Assembly: GCA_903873565.1 (NCBI GenBank)
Contig: CAIQOY010000224.1
Coordinates: 1 to 35,191 of the forward strand
Source: an uncultured Actinomycetes bacterium
GTDB taxonomy: Bacteria; Actinomycetota; Thermoleophilia; Gaiellales; F1-60-MAGs149
Direction of reading: 5' to 3'
Length of the DNA stretch: 35,191 nt
Positions 22,830-30,354 of the stretch are shown one piece after another (the first letter of the stretch is position 1; each line of letters begins with the position of its first letter). A program made the translations under genes and the position numbers. The notes below the pieces were generated by a model, which had not been told where the DNA came from, did no database searches, and saw nothing but the letters and a program-made list of their open reading frames with translations.

Positions 22830-23271
22830 CCAGGCGCAGCGGATCCTCCTCGGGATCGGCGTCGGCCTCTTCACCCTGCTCGTCGTCGCGGTGCCCACGG
22901 ACCTGATCCCGACGCCGCTCTTCCAGCGCATGACCCCCGCCGAGTGGTGGAACTGGCCGGTGGCGATCGCCTCCGCCGTGCTCGTCGCGATCCTCGTCGC
23001 GCTGCCCAAGCCGACGACCTGCCGGCCCGCGACCCGCGCCGGGGTCGTCGGCGGGGCCCTGGCCTACTTCGCCGTCGGCTGCCCGACCTGCAACCACCTC
23101 GTGGTGCTGGCGATCGGGGCCAGCGGCGCGCTCCAGTGGTTCGCGCCGCTGCAGCCGATCCTCGCGCTGGCGGGGATCGTGGTCCTGCTGGCGGCGATCA
23201 TCCACCGCCTGCGCCTGCTGCGCAGGGACGGCGGGCTGCCGACCTACAGCGCGTCGTCGACGACGCGGTAG
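22822..23271 (+). CDS. Small membrane protein with an intramembrane CPTC motif
   Basis: A 149-residue protein with about four hydrophobic segments: RILLGIGVGLFTLLVVAV, WPVAIASAVLVAILVAL, the segment around ALAYFAVGCPTCNHLVVLAI, and ILALAGIVVLLAAIIHRL. The third segment holds CPTC, a CxxC pair like that of thiol-redox or copper-handling membrane proteins, followed by a conserved-looking GASGALQWFAPLQP. A further cysteine lies in PKPTTCRPA. I do not recognise a named family; a thiol-disulfide or metal role is inference. GTG at 22822 overlaps the RNase D stop by 8 bases. The last 28 bases overlap the 3' end of the convergent mqnC. Confidence 0.75.
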   Translation: MGSQAQRILLGIGVGLFTLLVVAVPTDLIPTPLFQRMTPAEWWNWPVAIASAVLVAILVALPKPTTCRPATRAGVVGGALAYFAVGCPTCNHLVVLAIGASGALQWFAPLQPILALAGIVVLLAAIIHRLRLLRRDGGLPTYSASSTTR

Positions 23272-24347
23272 TACGTGTCGCGCTGCACCGGCCGGTAGCC
23301 GGCGTTGCGGATGATCCGGCAGAAGTCCTCCTTGGAGGCCCGGTACGTCGTGCCGGCGCTCGAGACGACGTTCTCCTCGAGCATCACGGAGCCGAGGTCG
23401 TCGGCGCCGAAGTGCAGCGCGATCTGCCCGATCTTCATGCCCTGGGTCACCCAGGACGACTGGATGTGCGGGATGTTGTCGAAGTAGAGGCGCGAGATCG
23501 CCTGCACGAGCAGGTACTCGTACGAGGTCGGCGTCTCCTCGACCTCCTGCCCGAGCCGGGTGTTGTCCGGCTGGAAGGTCCACGAGATGAAGGCGCGGAA
23601 GCCCGGCACCTCGTCCTGCAGGTCGCGCAGGCGCCGCATGTGCTCGATCCGCTCCGCGAGCGTCTCGACGTGCCCGTACATCATCGTCGCCGACGTCGAC
23701 ATGCCCTGGCGGTGCGCCTGGCGCATGACCTCGAGCCACTCGTCCGACTTGGTCTTCTTCGGGGCGAGGATCTTCCGCACGCGGTCGACGAGGATCTCGC
23801 CGCCGCCGCCCGGCAGCGTGTCGAGGCCCGCGTCGCGCAGCCGCGACAGGGTCGTGGCGATCGGCAGCTTCGAGCGCCGCGAGATGTGCATGATCTCGGG
23901 CGGCGAGAGCGCGTGCAGGTGGAACGTCGGGTAGCGCTCCTTGACCGACGAGAAGAGGTCCTCGTACCACTCGATCCCGAGGTCGGGGTTGTGGCCGCCC
24001 TGCATCAGGGCGCCGGTGCCGCCGATCTCGATCGTCTCGCGGATCTTCGCGAAGATGACCGGCTTGGGCAGCGTGTAGCCCTCGCGCGTGTCGCCCGGCT
24101 GGCGGTAGAACGCGCAGAAGTTGCAGTCGGTCACGCAGATGTTCGAGTAGTTGATGTTGCGGTCGACGATGAACGTGACGACGCCCGGATCGGCCTTGCG
24201 GTTGCGGATCTCGTTGGCGGCGGCGCCGATCGCGACGAGGTCCTTCGAGCGCATCAGGGTCAGCGCGTCGGCGTCGGCGAGCCGCTCGCCGTCGAGGACG
24301 CGGTCCAGAATCTCCTGGACGGTGCGGGTGCCTTCGGCGACGGCCAT
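23244..24347 (-). CDS. mqnC: Cyclic dehypoxanthinyl futalosine synthase (radical SAM)
   Basis: A 367-residue radical SAM enzyme of the futalosine route to menaquinone. It cyclises dehypoxanthinyl futalosine. The [4Fe-4S] cysteines are Cys71, Cys75 and Cys78 in ICVTDCNFCAFYRQPGD. Further signatures are LMQGGHNPDLGIEWYEDLF, LSPPEIMHISRRS, DTLPGGGGEILVDRVR and SWTFQPDNTRLG. It is last in the quinone operon. Its ATG at 24347 overlaps the mqnA stop by one base (TGATG). The closely related MqnE is encoded two genes upstream and has a different cysteine-motif context (CRVKCKFC), so the two are easily told apart. Identification is secure. Confidence 0.96.
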   Translation of the reverse strand: MAVAEGTRTVQEILDRVLDGERLADADALTLMRSKDLVAIGAAANEIRNRKADPGVVTFIVDRNINYSNICVTDCNFCAFYRQPGDTREGYTLPKPVIFAKIRETIEIGGTGALMQGGHNPDLGIEWYEDLFSSVKERYPTFHLHALSPPEIMHISRRSKLPIATTLSRLRDAGLDTLPGGGGEILVDRVRKILAPKKTKSDEWLEVMRQAHRQGMSTSATMMYGHVETLAERIEHMRRLRDLQDEVPGFRAFISWTFQPDNTRLGQEVEETPTSYEYLLVQAISRLYFDNIPHIQSSWVTQGMKIGQIALHFGADDLGSVMLEENVVSSAGTTYRASKEDFCRIIRNAGYRPVQRDTYYRVVDDAL

Positions 24348-25141
24348 CAGGCGCGCGCCTCCCGCTCCGCGCCGCCGGCGAAGGCCAGCGCGGGCGCGGC
24401 GTCGACGATCCCGGCCTCGGCGGCCAGCGCGAAGTAGCGGGCCAGCCCCTCCTGCTCGCGCGGGCCGAAGCGGTAGCGCAGCTTCTCGAAGTAGCGCGCG
24501 AGGAACCCGGCCGGGAAGCCGTAGCGCTCGGCGGCGGCCTCGGCGACCAGCGCGGCGTGCTCGGAGGCGTCGGCGACGGCGTCGGCGAGCGCGCGGTCGA
24601 GGGCGGCGAGGGCGGCGGGGTCGGCGTCGCGGCGCGCCGCCCAGACCGCGAACACCATCGGCAGCCCGGTGCGCTCGCGCCAGAGGATGCCGAGGTCGTG
24701 GTGCGGGGTTGCGTCGGTCATCGCGCTCTCGAGCGCCTCGTCGCCGATCATCAGGCGCGCGTCGGCGGGCTCGCCCTCGGGGCGGATCTCGGCCCCGGGC
24801 AGCAGGATCCGCACGAGCGCGACCGAGGCCGCGCTCTGCGCGGTCACGCTGACGGAGCCGACGGCGGGCAGGGGCACGTCGGTGACGAGCTGCACGGAGT
24901 CGACGGCGCCGTCGGAGGAGATGCACACGCTCGGGAGCAGCACGAGCTCGTCGGCGTGCGCCGCGTAGGCGATCGACGACACGTTGGCCACGTCGAGCGC
25001 GCCCTCGGCGAGCAGGCGGTTGAGCGCCGTGGGCACGCCGAGGGTCTCCTCGAGCGCGTCGGGGCCGAGCCGGCGCTCGAGCGACCAGGCCAGCGGGAAC
25101 GTGTTGATGTAGTCGACGCGGCCGATGCGCAGCGGGGTCAC
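24347..25141 (-). CDS. mqnA: Chorismate dehydratase
   Basis: A 264-residue MqnA, a periplasmic-binding-like fold turned into an enzyme that removes water from chorismate to give 3-enolpyruvoylbenzoate, the first step of the futalosine pathway. Signatures are the N-terminal RIGRVDYINTFPLAWSLE, GVPTALNRLLAEGALDVANVSSIAYA, LLPSVCISSDGAVDSVQL and VTAQSAASVALVRILL, then ARLMIGDEAL and DLGILWRERTGLPMVFAVW. GTG at 25141 overlaps the mqnE stop (GTGA), and its own stop overlaps the mqnC start (TGATG). There is no signal peptide, in keeping with a cytosolic enzyme. Confidence 0.95.
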   Translation of the reverse strand: MTPLRIGRVDYINTFPLAWSLERRLGPDALEETLGVPTALNRLLAEGALDVANVSSIAYAAHADELVLLPSVCISSDGAVDSVQLVTDVPLPAVGSVSVTAQSAASVALVRILLPGAEIRPEGEPADARLMIGDEALESAMTDATPHHDLGILWRERTGLPMVFAVWAARRDADPAALAALDRALADAVADASEHAALVAEAAAERYGFPAGFLARYFEKLRYRFGPREQEGLARYFALAAEAGIVDAAPALAFAGGAEREARA

Positions 25142-26253
25142 GGGTCCCACCGCCTCAGCTCGTTGTAGAAGGTGTCGCGCTGGACCGGGATCTTGCCGGC
25201 CTCGCGGATCACGCGCACGAGGGCCTCGACCTTCTCCTCGGTCGGGGTCACGGCGCCGGCCGCATGCGCGATCTGCTCCTCGACCACGGTGCCCTGGATG
25301 TCGTTGGCGCCGAAGGACAGCGCGACCTGGGCGAGCGGGGTCGAGATCATGATCCAGTAGGCCTTGACGTGCTCGATGTTGTCGAGCATCAGCCGCGAGA
25401 CGGCGATCATCTTGAGGTCGTCCTGGCCCGTCGAGAACTTCCAGCCGCGCCGCTCGAAGACGGTGTTCTCCGGGTGGAAGGGCAGCGGGATGAAGGCCAT
25501 GAAGCCGCCCGTGTCGTCCTGCAGCTCGCGCAGGGCGAGCAGGTGCTCGATCCGCTCCTCGTACGTCTCGACGTGGTTGTAGAGCATCGTGCAGTGCGTC
25601 TTGAGGCCGCGCTCGTGCGCGAGCCGGTGCGTGCGCAGCCAGTACTCGCCGGGCTCCTTGCCGGGCGCGATGATCTTGCGCACGCGCGGCGCGAACACCT
25701 CGGCGCCGCCGCCGGGCAGCGTGTCGAGGCCCGCCTCGATCAGGTGGTCGAGGACCTCGCCGTGGTCGAGGCCCGACAGCTTCGTCATGTGGTGGATCTC
25801 CGACGCGGTGAACAGCTTCAGCTGCACGCCGGGCAGGCCCTCCTTGAGGGCCCGCGTGACGTCGATGTAGTACTGGAAGTCGAGGTGCGGGTTCTCGCCG
25901 CCGACCATGTGGATCTCGGTGAAGTCCTGGTGGGCCTGGACCTCCTGGGCGTGCGCGACGAGCTCGTCGATGTCCCAGATCACGGCGTCCGCCTGCTTCG
26001 AGGTGCGCGCGAACGCGCAGAACTTGCACTTGACCCGGCAGATCGTCGTGTGGTTGAGGTAGAGGTTGTTGACGAAGTAGACCTCGTCGGTGCCGCCGCG
26101 GCGGCGGCGCGCGAGGTCCGCGAGGGCCCCGAGCTCCAGCACGTCGTGCGACTCGAGCAGCGCGATGCCGTCGTCGAGGTCGAGGCGCTCGCCGGCCTCC
26201 ACCTTCTCGCGGATCTCCCTGAGCTCGGTGCTCTTCGCGCTGATCGTGGCCAT
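25138..26253 (-). CDS. mqnE: Aminodeoxyfutalosine synthase (radical SAM)
   Basis: A 371-residue radical SAM enzyme joining 3-enolpyruvoylbenzoate and SAM to form aminofutalosine in menaquinone synthesis. The cluster cysteines are Cys72, Cys76 and Cys79 in TTICRVKCKFCAFARTSKQ. EIHMVGGENPHLDFQYY, LKLFTASEIHHMTKLSG, DTLPGGGAEVFAPRVR and PLPFHPENTVFE are MqnE-like. ATG at 26253 is preceded by GGAAGG at a good distance, one of the few clear ribosome binding sites in the operon. This fits its 13-base gap from the polyprenyl synthase gene, where coupling by overlap is lost. It ends in a GTGA overlap with mqnA. Confidence 0.96.
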   Translation of the reverse strand: MATISAKSTELREIREKVEAGERLDLDDGIALLESHDVLELGALADLARRRRGGTDEVYFVNNLYLNHTTICRVKCKFCAFARTSKQADAVIWDIDELVAHAQEVQAHQDFTEIHMVGGENPHLDFQYYIDVTRALKEGLPGVQLKLFTASEIHHMTKLSGLDHGEVLDHLIEAGLDTLPGGGAEVFAPRVRKIIAPGKEPGEYWLRTHRLAHERGLKTHCTMLYNHVETYEERIEHLLALRELQDDTGGFMAFIPLPFHPENTVFERRGWKFSTGQDDLKMIAVSRLMLDNIEHVKAYWIMISTPLAQVALSFGANDIQGTVVEEQIAHAAGAVTPTEEKVEALVRVIREAGKIPVQRDTFYNELRRWDP

Positions 26254-26266
26254 ATCGCCTTCCGTC

Positions 26267-27238
26267 CTAGGTATCGCGGTCCACCACCCCGCGGACCACC
26301 ATCCGCAGGGGCGCCGTGTCGAGGTCGCCGGCGACGCGGTCGAGCGACTCCTCCGCCGCCCGCACCAGCTCGCGCGCGGCGTCGCGCGCGTCGTCGAGCG
26401 CACCCGTCTCCGCGACCAGCGCCAGGAGCCCCGGCACGTCGTCGGGCGCGGGCTGGCGGCGCAGGGCGTCGGCGATGCGCGCCTCGCGCGTCGCCGCCAT
26501 CAGGAGGGGCAGGGTCGCCGTGCCGCCGATCAGATCCGTGCCGACGGCCTTGCCGGTCGCGTCCGCCGTGCCCTCGCAGTCGAGGATGTCGTCGGCGACC
26601 TGGAAGGCGAGGCCGAGCAGCCGGCCGTACTCGGCGAGCGCCTCGACGTCGGCGGGCTCGAGGCCGCCGAGGCGGCCGCCCAGCGCGCAGGCCGCCGCGA
26701 ACAGCCGCCCGGTCTTGAGGGTGCAGCGCTCGTAGTACCGCTCGGGCGTCGTCCCGGGCTCGCGCGTCTGCAGCATCTGCAGCGCCTCGCCCTCGGACAG
26801 GCCGAGCGCGGCCTGCGCGAGCAGGGTCAGGCAGGCGATGTCGCCGGTCTCGGCCAGCACCCCGAAGGCGCGCGCGAACAGCATGTCGCCGGTCGCGCCG
26901 GCCACGCGGTCGCCGTGCAGCGCCCACACCGTGGGGCGGCCGCGGCGCAGGGCCGCGTGGTCGAGGACGTCGTCGTGCACGAGCGTCGCCATGTGCACCA
27001 GCTCGACGGCGCTGCCGGCGCGCACGAGGTCCTCGTCGCCCTGGCGGCCGGCGGGGGCGGACAGGAGCACGAGCAGCGGGCGCAGCCGCTTGCCGCCGGC
27101 GGCGAGCGTCTCGCCGGCCGTGGCCGCGGTGGAGCCGCCGACCCAGGCGACGTCGTCGGCCAGCCGCTCCTCGACGCGCGCGAGGTAGCCGCGCACGGGG
27201 CCGAGCGCGAGCAGGTCGGCGTAGCCGATGGTGCTCAC
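26267..27238 (-). CDS. Trans-polyprenyl diphosphate synthase (likely menaquinone side chain)
   Basis: A 323-residue prenyl elongating synthase. GGKRLRP (49-55) binds isopentenyl diphosphate. The first aspartate-rich motif is DDVLD (89-93) in HMATLVHDDVLD, and the second is DDILD (216-220) in AFQVADDILDCEGT. Small residues (Ala84, Thr85) at the positions before the first motif suggest a long-chain product. Placement between ubiE and mqnE implies it makes the menaquinone tail (a hexa- to nonaprenyl diphosphate); exact length is not predictable. GTG at 27238 overlaps the ubiE stop (GTGA). All catalytic motifs are intact, in contrast to the degenerate relative at 32994-33536. Confidence 0.92.
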   Translation of the reverse strand: MSTIGYADLLALGPVRGYLARVEERLADDVAWVGGSTAATAGETLAAGGKRLRPLLVLLSAPAGRQGDEDLVRAGSAVELVHMATLVHDDVLDHAALRRGRPTVWALHGDRVAGATGDMLFARAFGVLAETGDIACLTLLAQAALGLSEGEALQMLQTREPGTTPERYYERCTLKTGRLFAAACALGGRLGGLEPADVEALAEYGRLLGLAFQVADDILDCEGTADATGKAVGTDLIGGTATLPLLMAATREARIADALRRQPAPDDVPGLLALVAETGALDDARDAARELVRAAEESLDRVAGDLDTAPLRMVVRGVVDRDT

Positions 27239-27996
27239 GCGGCCTCCCGCGGGACGGTGCCGACGTGCAGGGCGACGATGCCGCCGCCGAGCAGGCGGTA
27301 GCGGACGTCCTCGAGGCCGCCCTGGTACAGCCGCTCGGCGAGCGCGGAGGGGCCGGGGAAGCGGCGCACCGAGGCCGGCAGGTAGGTGTAGGCGGACGAG
27401 CCGCTGTCGATCGCGCGGCCCGCGGCCGGCACCATGCGGTCGAACCAGAGCCGGTGGAAGCGCGCGGCGACGCCGCGCTCCGGCGTCGTGATCTCCAGGC
27501 ACACGACCTTGCCGCCGGGCCGCACGACGCGCACGAGCTCGGCGATGCCGCGGTCGAGGTCGGCCACGTTGCGGATCCCGAAGGCGACGGTGGCGGCCGC
27601 GAAGCGGTCGTCGGGGAAGGGCAGAGACAGCGCATCGCCGTTGAGCAGCGTCGCCTGCTCGGTGCCCTTGCGGGCGATCTTGGCGCGGCCGCGCTCGAGC
27701 ATCCGCTCGGCGAAGTCGAGGCCGATCACCTCGCCGCCCGGGCCGACGCGGCGCGCGAGCTCGAGGGTCAGGTCGGCGGTGCCGCAGCAGCAGTCGAGGA
27801 CGCTGGCCCCCGCGCCGACGCCGGTGGCGTCCGCGGCCAGCTTGCGCCAGCGGCGGTCGAGCCCCGCGGTCATCACGCGGTTCATCGCGTCGTAGGGGCG
27901 CGCGATCCGGTCGAACATCTCCTGCACCCGCTCGGGCGGCAGGGTGCCCTCGTCGGCGCCGTAGCGGACGGGCAGGTTCGCGGACGGGTCGCTCAC
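27235..27996 (-). CDS. menG: Demethylmenaquinone methyltransferase
   Basis: A 253-residue UbiE/MenG-family SAM-dependent methyltransferase that methylates the quinone ring in the last step of menaquinone synthesis. VQEMFDRIARPYDAMNRVMTA near the N-terminus is the UbiE signature. SAM-binding motif I is SVLDCCCGTADLTLELA, followed by VIGLDFAERMLERG, FPDDRFAAATVAFGIRNVAD (a strong UbiE/COQ5 signature) and a late ARFHRLWFDRMVP. GTG at 27996 overlaps the ubiX stop, and its own stop overlaps the polyprenyl synthase start (both GTGA). Since the surrounding genes make menaquinone, the substrate is taken as demethylmenaquinone. Confidence 0.94.
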   Translation of the reverse strand: MSDPSANLPVRYGADEGTLPPERVQEMFDRIARPYDAMNRVMTAGLDRRWRKLAADATGVGAGASVLDCCCGTADLTLELARRVGPGGEVIGLDFAERMLERGRAKIARKGTEQATLLNGDALSLPFPDDRFAAATVAFGIRNVADLDRGIAELVRVVRPGGKVVCLEITTPERGVAARFHRLWFDRMVPAAGRAIDSGSSAYTYLPASVRRFPGPSALAERLYQGGLEDVRYRLLGGGIVALHVGTVPREAA

Positions 27997-28589
27997 GCCT
28001 CGTCCCCCCAGCGCCGCACGAGGTCGTGGTCGACCCCGCAGAGGTCCAGCACGCGGCCCGCGACGAAGTCGATCTGGTCCTGCAGCGCGTCCGGCTGCGT
28101 GTAGAAGGCCGGCATCGCCGGCGCGATCACGGCCCCGGCCTCGGCCAGCGTCGTGAGGGTGCGCAGGTGCAGGAGCGACAGCGGCGACTCGCGCGGCACG
28201 ATCACGAGCCGGCGGCCCTCCTTGAGGGCCACGCCGGCCGCGCGGTGGATCAGGTTGGCCTGGCTCGACGAGGCGATCGTGCCGCAGGTCGCCATCGAGC
28301 ACGGGCAGACCACGTAGGCGTCGACCTTGGCCGAGCCGGAGGCGTACGGGGAGAACCAGTCCTCCTCCGCGTAGAGCGTGGCGCCGTCGCCGCCGTGCTC
28401 GCGCACGAGCCGCGCGGCGGCCTCGTCCCCGGGCAGGGCGCGGTCGCGGTAGACCTCCCAGGCGATCACCTCGCCGGCCGCCTTGGACGCGCAGACGCCG
28501 ACCTCCGCGCCGGCCGCGCGCAGGCCGTCGAGGACGCGGGCCGCGTAGGGGGCGCCGGAGGCGCCGGTGATGCCGAGGAAGATGCGCAT
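27993..28589 (-). CDS. ubiX: UbiX-type flavin prenyltransferase
   Basis: A 198-residue flavin prenyltransferase, which attaches a dimethylallyl group to FMN to make the prenylated flavin used by UbiD decarboxylases. The FMN loop is FLGITGASGAPYAARVL at the N-terminus. CPCSMATCGTIASSSQANLIHRAAGVALKE and IVPRESPLSLLHLRTL are family signatures. In futalosine-type menaquinone synthesis a UbiX/UbiD pair removes the ring carboxylate, so this gene is functionally tied to ubiD at 31474-32997 although that gene is in another operon. It is the first gene of the quinone operon, with a TATCCT box 24 bases upstream. Confidence 0.95.
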   Translation of the reverse strand: MRIFLGITGASGAPYAARVLDGLRAAGAEVGVCASKAAGEVIAWEVYRDRALPGDEAAARLVREHGGDGATLYAEEDWFSPYASGSAKVDAYVVCPCSMATCGTIASSSQANLIHRAAGVALKEGRRLVIVPRESPLSLLHLRTLTTLAEAGAVIAPAMPAFYTQPDALQDQIDFVAGRVLDLCGVDHDLVRRWGDEA

Positions 28590-28613
28590 GCGTCGGGGGG
28601 AGCGTGCCCGGGC

Positions 28614-28619
28614 AGGATA
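28614..28619 (-). promoter_or_regulatory. Possible -10 box (TATCCT) for the menaquinone operon
   Basis: TATCCT on the minus strand lies 24 bases before the ATG of ubiX and would give a leader of roughly 17 bases. No convincing -35 hexamer is seen. The rest of the 157-base gap holds the hairpin at 28695-28718 and otherwise nothing I can identify. Confidence 0.4.
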
Positions 28620-28694
28620 CGCCAGCACCGGGAACGGGCCCTCACCAAGCCCTTCGCGGCGACCCGCCCCGCGGACCGCCCCGCGAGACGCTGA

Positions 28695-28718
28695 GGGCCG
28701 GGCGTCTCCGCCCGGCCC
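28695..28718 (-). terminator. Hairpin after qcrC, probable terminator without U-tract
   Basis: A perfect 10-base inverted repeat (GGGCCGGGCG / CGCCCGGCCC) with a TCTC loop lies about 28 bases after the qcrC stop on the minus strand. It is the strongest hairpin I see between genes. No run of U follows, as is common for terminators in GC-rich actinobacteria. It would separate qcrABC from the ubiX operon. Confidence 0.6.
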
Positions 28719-28746
28719 CCGGCCTTCCGCTCTGCGTGCGGGTCGG

Positions 28747-29622
28747 CTAGTCGCCGGCCGCGGCCGCGCCGCCGCCCGCGAACAGCCCGCCGGCCGTCTC
28801 GCACGCCGCGGGGTAGACCTCGGCGGCCGTGGCGGCCTCCGGGCCCTCCTCGCCGGCGGGCGCGCCGGAGTGCGTGGCCACGTACCCCGCGAGGCACTTC
28901 ATCTCGTCCTCCGAGTACGTGCCGCTGAAGGCGGGCATGCCGCCCTTGCCGTTGGCGATCAGGTCGTACGCGGTCTCGTAGTTGACCGCGCCCTCCGTCA
29001 GGTTCGGGCCCACGTTGCCGGCCGTGCCCGCGTCCGCGAACGTGTGGCAGGTCGAGCACGCGCCGCCCGCGAAGGCGGCCGCGCCGGGCGCGTCGGAGGC
29101 GGCGCCGCCGGCGCCGGGCGCCTTGGAGCCGTAGAACGTCAGGGTCAGCAGCACGATCGGCACGCAGACGCCGACCGCGAGCGCGATCGGGCGCCGGGAC
29201 AGCCGCCGATCCGGGTTGCGGTCGATGAACGGCCAGCCGATCAGCAGCACCATCCAGATCGTCGGGATGATCACCGAGCCGACGAGCAGCAGCTCCGGCG
29301 TCTTGAAGATGCGCAGGAGCTCGAAGAGGAAGAAGAAGTACCACTCGGGCTTCGGGTCGTAGGCCTCGACGCCCGGATCGGCGCGGCCCTCGTAGGCCGG
29401 GCCGAGGATGCCGCCGGCGCGCTCGACGCCGGGCTCCATCGGGACGGGCTCGAACTGGGCCCACCAGAGCACCGACATGCCCATGATGATCCCGACGACG
29501 ATCAGGCTGACGATCGTGTCGTGGAAGACGGCGTGCGGGAAGAACGACTTGCCGTGGCGCTTCTGGAACGCGTACTCGCGCTGGTAGCGGTCGCGGCGCT
29601 CGCGTGCGGTGAGGCGGGGCAT
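28747..29622 (-). CDS. qcrC: Menaquinol:cytochrome c reductase, subunit IV-cytochrome c fusion
   Basis: A 291-residue fusion typical of Bacillus QcrC. The N-terminal part corresponds to subunit IV of b6f complexes, with membrane helices around 36-54, 113-131 and 145-163 and the quinol-site motif PEWYFFFLFELLR (92-104). The C-terminal part, outside the membrane, is a cytochrome c domain with heme site CSTCH (189-193) and probable axial Met229 in GKGGMPAFSG. It passes electrons from the Rieske centre to a cytochrome c or oxidase. A Gly/Ala-rich tail after residue 250 carries an extra cysteine (274), and another (243) lies just after the heme domain. ATG overlaps the qcrB stop (TGATG). A strong hairpin follows the gene. 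Confidence 0.93.
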   Translation of the reverse strand: MPRLTARERRDRYQREYAFQKRHGKSFFPHAVFHDTIVSLIVVGIIMGMSVLWWAQFEPVPMEPGVERAGGILGPAYEGRADPGVEAYDPKPEWYFFFLFELLRIFKTPELLLVGSVIIPTIWMVLLIGWPFIDRNPDRRLSRRPIALAVGVCVPIVLLTLTFYGSKAPGAGGAASDAPGAAAFAGGACSTCHTFADAGTAGNVGPNLTEGAVNYETAYDLIANGKGGMPAFSGTYSEDEMKCLAGYVATHSGAPAGEEGPEAATAAEVYPAACETAGGLFAGGGAAAAGD

Positions 29623-30335
29623 CAGACGTCGCCCTCCGTGACCTTCATGCGGGACCAGGGCGGCGACGTCACGCCGAGGCGGATGACGAGCCACAGGTGC
29701 AGCGCGATCAGGCCGCCGATGGCGCCGGGCAGGACCAGCATGTGCAGCGCGTAGAAGCGCGACAGCGTGTGGGTCGAGATCTCCGGGCCGACCATCAGGA
29801 TGTACGACAGCGCCGGGCCGAGGATCGGCGCGGTGCCGTTGATGTTCACGCCGACGACGGTGGCCCAGTAGGCGCGCTCGTCGAACACGAGCAGGTAGCC
29901 CGTGAACGACATCGCCATCACGAGGATGAAGATGATCGCGCCGGTGATCCAGGTCATCTCGCGCGGGTACTTGTAGGCCCCGAACAGGAACGTGCGGCCC
30001 ATGTGCAGGAAGAGCAGCACGACCATCACGGAGGAGCCCCACTTGTGCATGCCGCGGACCATCCAGCCGAGCGTCGCGTCGTTCGTGATGAACGCGATCG
30101 TGTTCCAGGCGGTGGCCGGGTCGGGCTGGTAGTACATCGCGAGCAGGACGCCGGTGGTGGCCTGCAGGATGAACACGGTCATCAGCGCGGAGCCGAGCGT
30201 CTGCAGCCAGGAGATGTCCTTCGGGACGTTCCTGAACAGCATGTACTTGCCGACGGAGAGGAGGCCGGAGCGCTCCTCGATCCAGTCGGCGGGCATCCGG
30301 GCGATCTCACTGGGGGGAGGCAGCAGCGTGGACAT
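29622..30335 (-). CDS. qcrB: Menaquinol:cytochrome c reductase, cytochrome b subunit (b6-like)
   Basis: A 237-residue four-helix cytochrome b of the short b6 type. Heme ligands are His97 and His111 (14 apart) on one helix and His198 and His213 (15 apart) on another, the spacing of b6 rather than bc1 proteins. FTGYLLVFDERAYWATVV is the family's quinol-site region. There is no cysteine anywhere in the protein. Thr46 in WLQTLGSA sits where b6 and Bacillus QcrB have the cysteine that binds heme ci. The ATG at 30335 is preceded by AGGAG at 30345-30349. The gene lies 19 bases after qcrA and overlaps qcrC by one base-step (TGATG). Confidence 0.95.
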   Translation of the reverse strand: MSTLLPPPSEIARMPADWIEERSGLLSVGKYMLFRNVPKDISWLQTLGSALMTVFILQATTGVLLAMYYQPDPATAWNTIAFITNDATLGWMVRGMHKWGSSVMVVLLFLHMGRTFLFGAYKYPREMTWITGAIIFILVMAMSFTGYLLVFDERAYWATVVGVNINGTAPILGPALSYILMVGPEISTHTLSRFYALHMLVLPGAIGGLIALHLWLVIRLGVTSPPWSRMKVTEGDV

Positions 30336-30354
30336 GTGAAGGGTCTCCTGCCGT

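Noticed and set aside
21594..23009. Long N-terminal extension of the DegT aminotransferase
   Set aside because: The extension is antisense to RNase D and has no homology; the family start MGVPLMDLS is at 21593, behind a -10 box.
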